Assembly: GCA_016180425.1 (NCBI GenBank)
Contig: JACPBF010000007.1
Location: forward strand, 1 to 64,000
Origin: Elusimicrobiota bacterium
Lineage (GTDB): Bacteria; Elusimicrobiota; Elusimicrobia; 2-02-FULL-39-32
DNA length: 64,000 nucleotides
Direction of reading: 5' to 3'
Both the position numbers and the translations under genes were made by a program. A model generated the notes under the pieces. It searched no databases, had not been told where the DNA came from, and saw only the letters and a program-made list of their open reading frames with translations. Below are positions 61,701-64,000 of the stretch, piece after piece (position 1 is the stretch's first letter; each line of letters begins with the position of its first letter).

Positions 61701-64000
61701 AATGAACCCTTTGTTGGTGTCAAATGCCAGTTTTTCAGGGGAAGGATATGATATCCCATTCTCTTATAGACACGAAAGAATTACTAAAGAAAAAATTAGA
61801 AAAATTGAAAAAGGTCTGGAAGAGTCTATCAGTCAGTACTCCTCCCAAGAATTAACTATTTTTTTAAGGCAAATGCTTCCGTTTAGAGGAATGGGTTTTG
61901 AATATATAAGAATTTGGGATAAGGATGAGCGTTCAGATTTTAATGATTATTTAGCTACTGTGAATGAGGCGCGGTGGTCAGTTTATGAGGTTATGGTATC
62001 TTTTATGCTGAAACGTTTAGTTTTAGATTTAAAAAATCCTTCCTCAGGTCAACTTCTTGAACTTTTAGATCTATTGCTGCTTAAAAAAAGAGAATTTTTA
62101 GGGAAACTGACTCCTAAAATTGATCATGTGGCCAGATGGATACTAAAGAGGATCAGAAAAATTTTAGCTCAAACCATTCAAAATCAAAGAGAAGAGCATT
62201 TAAAAGTAAAACAATATTTTGCTGACCATTGGCAACTCTACCCCTTAAGAGAAATAGGAGAATTTTTTTATGAAGAATTATTAATGGACCCGGCTGATCC
62301 TTTGACCCTTAAGCTCCTTCAAAAATCAGAAAACTTAAGGAACAATGTTTTTAGTGTTTTGATCAGGACATTAAAAGGAGCAAATGCAAGGGAACTTTTG
62401 TTTGAGGATGAAGTAATGAATTATCAAATGGAACGAGTTATTCGGTTTTTTAGATTAGATGATGCGCAAATAACTTTGTTGCATGCTGCGGTTGCGCAGA
62501 AAATCGCGGAATCCCGGAGGGAAGACCAAAGCAGGAATAGACTGATTGAAATTCAGGAATCTTTTTCATCGTTGGAACGTTCTGGTATAAATGAAAAACC
62601 ATTGGAATATGATCCGCTTTCCAGACAACTGGCTGAACTTTTGTTTGACCAGGATCAATTGAATGAGGATGGTTTGGCAAATATTTTTGGGTTTGTTACT
62701 GATAATAATAGAGCGACCTCAAATCGTTTAAATCCTAGTGAAATAGAGACCGTAAATCAAAAAGTTAGGGAAGCTCTGGATGAGGCGGGACTATTCATAA
62801 ATGATTTGGCAAGTCTGAATTTTGAAATTAAGAAAATTATTTACTTTTTTTACCTTGGGGGTATTCAGGAAGCAGACTTTTTAATTAAATTTGCCAGAGC
62901 TGCTTACAAACGCCGCTCTATTCATCAGAATGATTTGGAGTTATTGGCGCAGTTTTTAAATAGCCCAAGTTTTTTAGAAAAGCAAAAAAGACGGGGAGTT
63001 CCCAAAACTTTTTCTGCTGAACGGGTTAGGTGGAAAGGATTTGGTAGATTTTTGGGAAGCGAGGAGAATATGTCTCCAGATATGTTTCTGGTTATGAAAC
63101 CTTTTTACAGACCTCAAACATGGGGAGAATATATTGTCTCTTTTAATTTGATGGTTTATCTTCAAAGGACTAAACAAAAAAGATTGGTTCGTTTCCTGAT
63201 TGATTCCTTATTCTTGAAAAAAATCAGTTCTATCTTTTCCATGTTTTTAGGTGAACTGTGGGGCGGAGATGATTCTGATTGGTATTCTGATGGCCCAACC
63301 ACGTCCAAATTTCTAATGAGAATATTTGAAAGCGCTTTCTCCAAAATTATATTTGGCGCGCCAAAATACATTGACAGGAGAGATTTGGCTTTGGACAGTT
63401 CCTGGAAGCGGTTTTTTCTCACTCTTGTTTTTAAATCTAAAATGAATTTTGAAGAGTTGCTTAGCGAGATTAAAACTTACTTTCCAGAAGGAATCTTCAG
63501 AAATTTTCTTTTGTTTTATTTGCTTGCTAAAAGGATCCATGAGTTGGATCCTTCCTTTAAATTAAAAAAGCTTCCTGAACCCAAGGATTTAAAAGAATTT
63601 TTTCTTAAGTCAAGCCAATTTGCAAAAGAAAAAACGCTTATTTTAGAAGCGGTTGAAAAAATAACCCCATTATTAATTAGGGATCATAGAATTGATTTTA
63701 TTAATTTAAAGCTGCTTTCTTATTGGTTTTTAAAAAAAGAGGGTAAAAAGAAATCCGGCTTAGGGGAAAATGAGAGGGGAAGCTTGTATAACTTTTTTAT
63801 TGACTTGGGCGGTTTTTTGGATCTTTTAGTTTGGGGACTTGAAAAATTATATGAACTTTGGAAAAAAAGCGATCTTTATACATTTTTGACTTTTACGGTT
63901 CATTTGATTAATTACGTTTTAATCTTGCCTTTTTATGTTTTAAGCGAAGCAAGACTCCTTCCAAAATTTCTCTATAAATTAGTTGTTTGCATCCTTCTTA
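55789..64000 (+). CDS. Giant exported multidomain protein with two HExxH zinc-protease motifs (incomplete at window end)
   Basis: I read every codon from the ATG at 55789 to the edge and found no stop, so the protein exceeds 2,737 residues. Order: MIHFW signal peptide ending near PFAEG (1-37); a TraB/Tiki/ChaN-like domain (about 105-570) with IQDVH (His121), VALEG (Glu149) and TGGFH (His545); a membrane segment (609-624); a helix-hairpin-helix unit with VNINTASREQL and SVPGIG (783-845); a first zinc motif HEAHH (1040-1044) followed by FEAYAEFSAL; four membrane segments (about 1322-1462); an M48-like protease with AHELSHM (1639-1643), REQDAD (third ligand Glu1684) and EHPSPQTR (1725-1732). Residues 1745-2737 are helical and match nothing I recognise, with hydrophobic segments at the edge. 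It may be a membrane-bound protease complex in a single chain. Function is unknown; domain calls rest on motifs only. Confidence 0.85.
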   Translation, partial: MIHFWIAKNHRRLLQCTAGLVLGSFLFTTISAPFAEGSLWKERKSYLQMAQAPINPQPLPLLNLSQVLTQKFSAKYNIPTASSHLSDIAFSLSSLPGTIRKISVPQKGKQGPIVLHIQDVHLNQEAQGNIGKTIQGLVNADKISLVALEGAFEKIDLSRFRRSPYPEAIQKVADYLLRENKISGALHTAFTSRKEIPPMVGIDDENHYHANVNAYKKSYELASSNLKNLLAIQSELENEKGKVFNADLKVFDQKAQSFHAGKIKLAEYLDFLVEESLCEDQNDRRMNSQNEIVPKHKCQDKTVQNFIKCAKIESSLDFKKVEKERSQLIQALVRNLNESQIEELTQQSLAYRLGNIGYADYYGFIQNLCKSNKIVLIQYPAMDQYIQYTLLADSINSEELFKKIKEIEEEGYEHLAKTALEKELIFKSKQSYLTRKLLEFTLTPEEWKEYEKLRGHFFNLSRKEQTFSESSNHSLLDLNSFEDFYREAKIRDQAMAGNLLREIELHDLGFSTVYSSAKTTNKEFREMQSRKQKSKVVLLVTGGFHSEGIENRLIQEGMTVINFAPKMTKVELENGAAHLTVFTQEKTPLEKLFKGEKLTLPPKTFPKQLLPIAAALVIGFLAIWSPQMTSPAQANTANRILLGQEVAEETKVEKVKWLEPRTSQLFLQKPNGTVKVTVNSDEKKDITVKEETFKSFGSELNQWYEGLLQKILRPYKKIVYKRLSQKVLTPYRKGVIKIKKIYGENRPFGSKSDPDSMPLSGFIPPLATTRRDDESAEDSDGKVNINTASREQLIALFGKIIHPKREGKRLEAIVNRLLERRPFSSLDHLSSVPGIGSGSTFREIKAQLADQISFGAIEQNNVALPDENRTGTGIVEFLEFRDKTIELLETFCLSFSASLPLGTRSTVEDWVIHIRNASSAQELLKALEALSLVPTEDEQLILDGVRNFFLQKYGVEKFPIILVQPLAVQSMGDVIPGLYSQNSEEGVIEYWKVLFTNIIFSGFYGAPGMTGTFLDHMQKKPFIVFTRQASPELLLYYLTHEAHHVRQPRSVPRVKISEGEKKLEIPSILHRFLFEAYAEFSALGDLPAISAQLPLNLDCSRFYEPNFKGGSPYYAGLLFIESIIKQKSIPINFEAIEQVALRDDFTLMIKQLGKARWELFSNIAKNLTVNPRFLEMREYDLLVVMNSLVALTLSLDQYRVAVNRLRAMPYVLAALNPNEEIKNVIRNAVSRTGFQISEVQIGEMLLEIYGFVNSKNMDFALADEVIERGVNLANAKNIVGRYLSDCAMSMVRGGWLQKFRKSGAQPGALGLWKMLGMNMDLTVIGVIEGFIIVYAMTLFMPYTSPEFTYKFISLIAQGTLFAILTVYSITFLLHLFSGVQQPSGKILRWSFFKGSDARFEKVSFREAFHAGLEATNNATFKSAFQIFPLLWISVFLPSPWSYLVTVIATIFGALPHFFINERIKQAYGTFNLDVLTETYDSPNRIEDGDSHGSTGSTADIQNEIQHYPLDGAQGPVLSDTTREEDHRYVYDPVMKKVILNQLETELAFPHKSEFVHTRNEITEIFQKLLESASELLEEKGKIEQLAGLRELKIYLSDTLTPNASAVFQHNFMILNIGTLRQLSKKGLLSKDAVAFILAHELSHMLQYRDDVDEGKINREKVNFRSWKETIKEKFYEHKERYTREQDADIRALEIVNRAGYNMSATVSFFESIQKNSFSFEQMLHEHPSPQTRIDYIKKILRASNWRESQTLEKFSDAVLEEMNAPQSLMRRRQEQLSLIVNQKDLEFAIENAQTIEELDLIVSWSLSRALELESKKIAPLVLKLLLKRKDKVLKGLFRFVVKASRIDLYTHLWIHKNERYKDRYEPQGLFWFLFTKMSLIKKKVSYFIFTYLVTDSLPIYEANDRTKGFYSRVPLFIDGYDRLFDAIKEEQIIQEKIKLRNQILQKIRAKALELENGNEKSIELVRLEALRMNPLLVSNASFSGEGYDIPFSYRHERITKEKIRKIEKGLEESISQYSSQELTIFLRQMLPFRGMGFEYIRIWDKDERSDFNDYLATVNEARWSVYEVMVSFMLKRLVLDLKNPSSGQLLELLDLLLLKKREFLGKLTPKIDHVARWILKRIRKILAQTIQNQREEHLKVKQYFADHWQLYPLREIGEFFYEELLMDPADPLTLKLLQKSENLRNNVFSVLIRTLKGANARELLFEDEVMNYQMERVIRFFRLDDAQITLLHAAVAQKIAESRREDQSRNRLIEIQESFSSLERSGINEKPLEYDPLSRQLAELLFDQDQLNEDGLANIFGFVTDNNRATSNRLNPSEIETVNQKVREALDEAGLFINDLASLNFEIKKIIYFFYLGGIQEADFLIKFARAAYKRRSIHQNDLELLAQFLNSPSFLEKQKRRGVPKTFSAERVRWKGFGRFLGSEENMSPDMFLVMKPFYRPQTWGEYIVSFNLMVYLQRTKQKRLVRFLIDSLFLKKISSIFSMFLGELWGGDDSDWYSDGPTTSKFLMRIFESAFSKIIFGAPKYIDRRDLALDSSWKRFFLTLVFKSKMNFEELLSEIKTYFPEGIFRNFLLFYLLAKRIHELDPSFKLKKLPEPKDLKEFFLKSSQFAKEKTLILEAVEKITPLLIRDHRIDFINLKLLSYWFLKKEGKKKSGLGENERGSLYNFFIDLGGFLDLLVWGLEKLYELWKKSDLYTFLTFTVHLINYVLILPFYVLSEARLLPKFLYKLVVCILL

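Noticed and set aside
59462-63540. Several minus-strand frames of 60-86 codons inside the giant gene
   Set aside because: Short, composition-biased and without family resemblance; the plus frame carries motifs throughout this span up to the M48-like domain and stays open.

Overview
This AT-rich bacterial window is mostly tightly packed housekeeping genes, flanked by two very unusual secretion-signal genes. An uninterrupted reading frame of at least 2,737 codons at the right edge, sparse regulation and a futalosine-type menaquinone route suggest a member of the PVC/Omnitrophota area, where giant genes have been reported. That placement is inference; no rRNA or ribosomal protein is present to test it.

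Layout. (1) 1-3518, minus strand: a signal-bearing protein with an HELYH zinc-protease motif, a MoxR-like AAA+ domain and a tandem 46-residue beta-propeller, broken by a 46-bp deletion and carrying a 75-bp exact duplication. (2) 3519-4180: a long gene-poor region with a shared-type promoter and hairpins. (3) 4181-22777, plus strand: mgtE, argD, proA-nadD-yqeK-LCP, glmS-tilS-ftsH-folP-glmM-pdxJ, pilT-pilU-rsfS, argS. (4) 22874-23827, minus: tRNA-Ala(GGC) and a PIN/UPF0175 toxin-antitoxin pair. (5) 23919-37672, plus: aspS, leuB, thpR, ruvX, mltG, an O-antigen ligase/TPR protein, a soluble histidine kinase, pcrA, gatC-gatA and a FIST sensor protein. (6) 37682-40314: YbhB-family protein, tRNA-CAT, GT-C glycosyltransferase and an intergenic repeat cluster. 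(7) mqnD (plus) converges on a long minus-strand run read from 55644 down to 41203: mntA-hepT, ferredoxin-NADP reductase, UvrD-nuclease fusion, rmuC, trmL, def, fmt, htpX, rlmN, amidase, aroK, aroB, mqnC. (8) 55789 to the right edge, plus: the giant gene.

Functional themes. AroK and AroB make shikimate-pathway intermediates leading to chorismate, which feeds the futalosine menaquinone route represented by MqnC and MqnD. GlmS and GlmM make glucosamine-1-phosphate for envelope synthesis; MltG, the amidase, the LCP-like protein and the O-antigen ligase also act on the envelope. TilS, ArgS, AspS, GatCA, TrmL, RlmN, Fmt, Def and RsfS serve translation. PcrA, the UvrD-nuclease, RmuC and RuvX serve DNA repair.

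Main discovery candidate: the broken multidomain gene at the left edge and the giant gene at the right edge, more than 52 kb apart, share the same upstream architecture (two 11-bp direct repeats of GTTACAAA type, then TTGAAGA, then 20-21 bp, then ATACTTTA) and the same kind of N-terminus (both start MIHFW and align without gaps over a 37-residue signal). Both also contain HExxH zinc-protease motifs. I infer a co-regulated class of exported or membrane-anchored giant proteins, possibly controlled by a PhoB/OmpR-type regulator.
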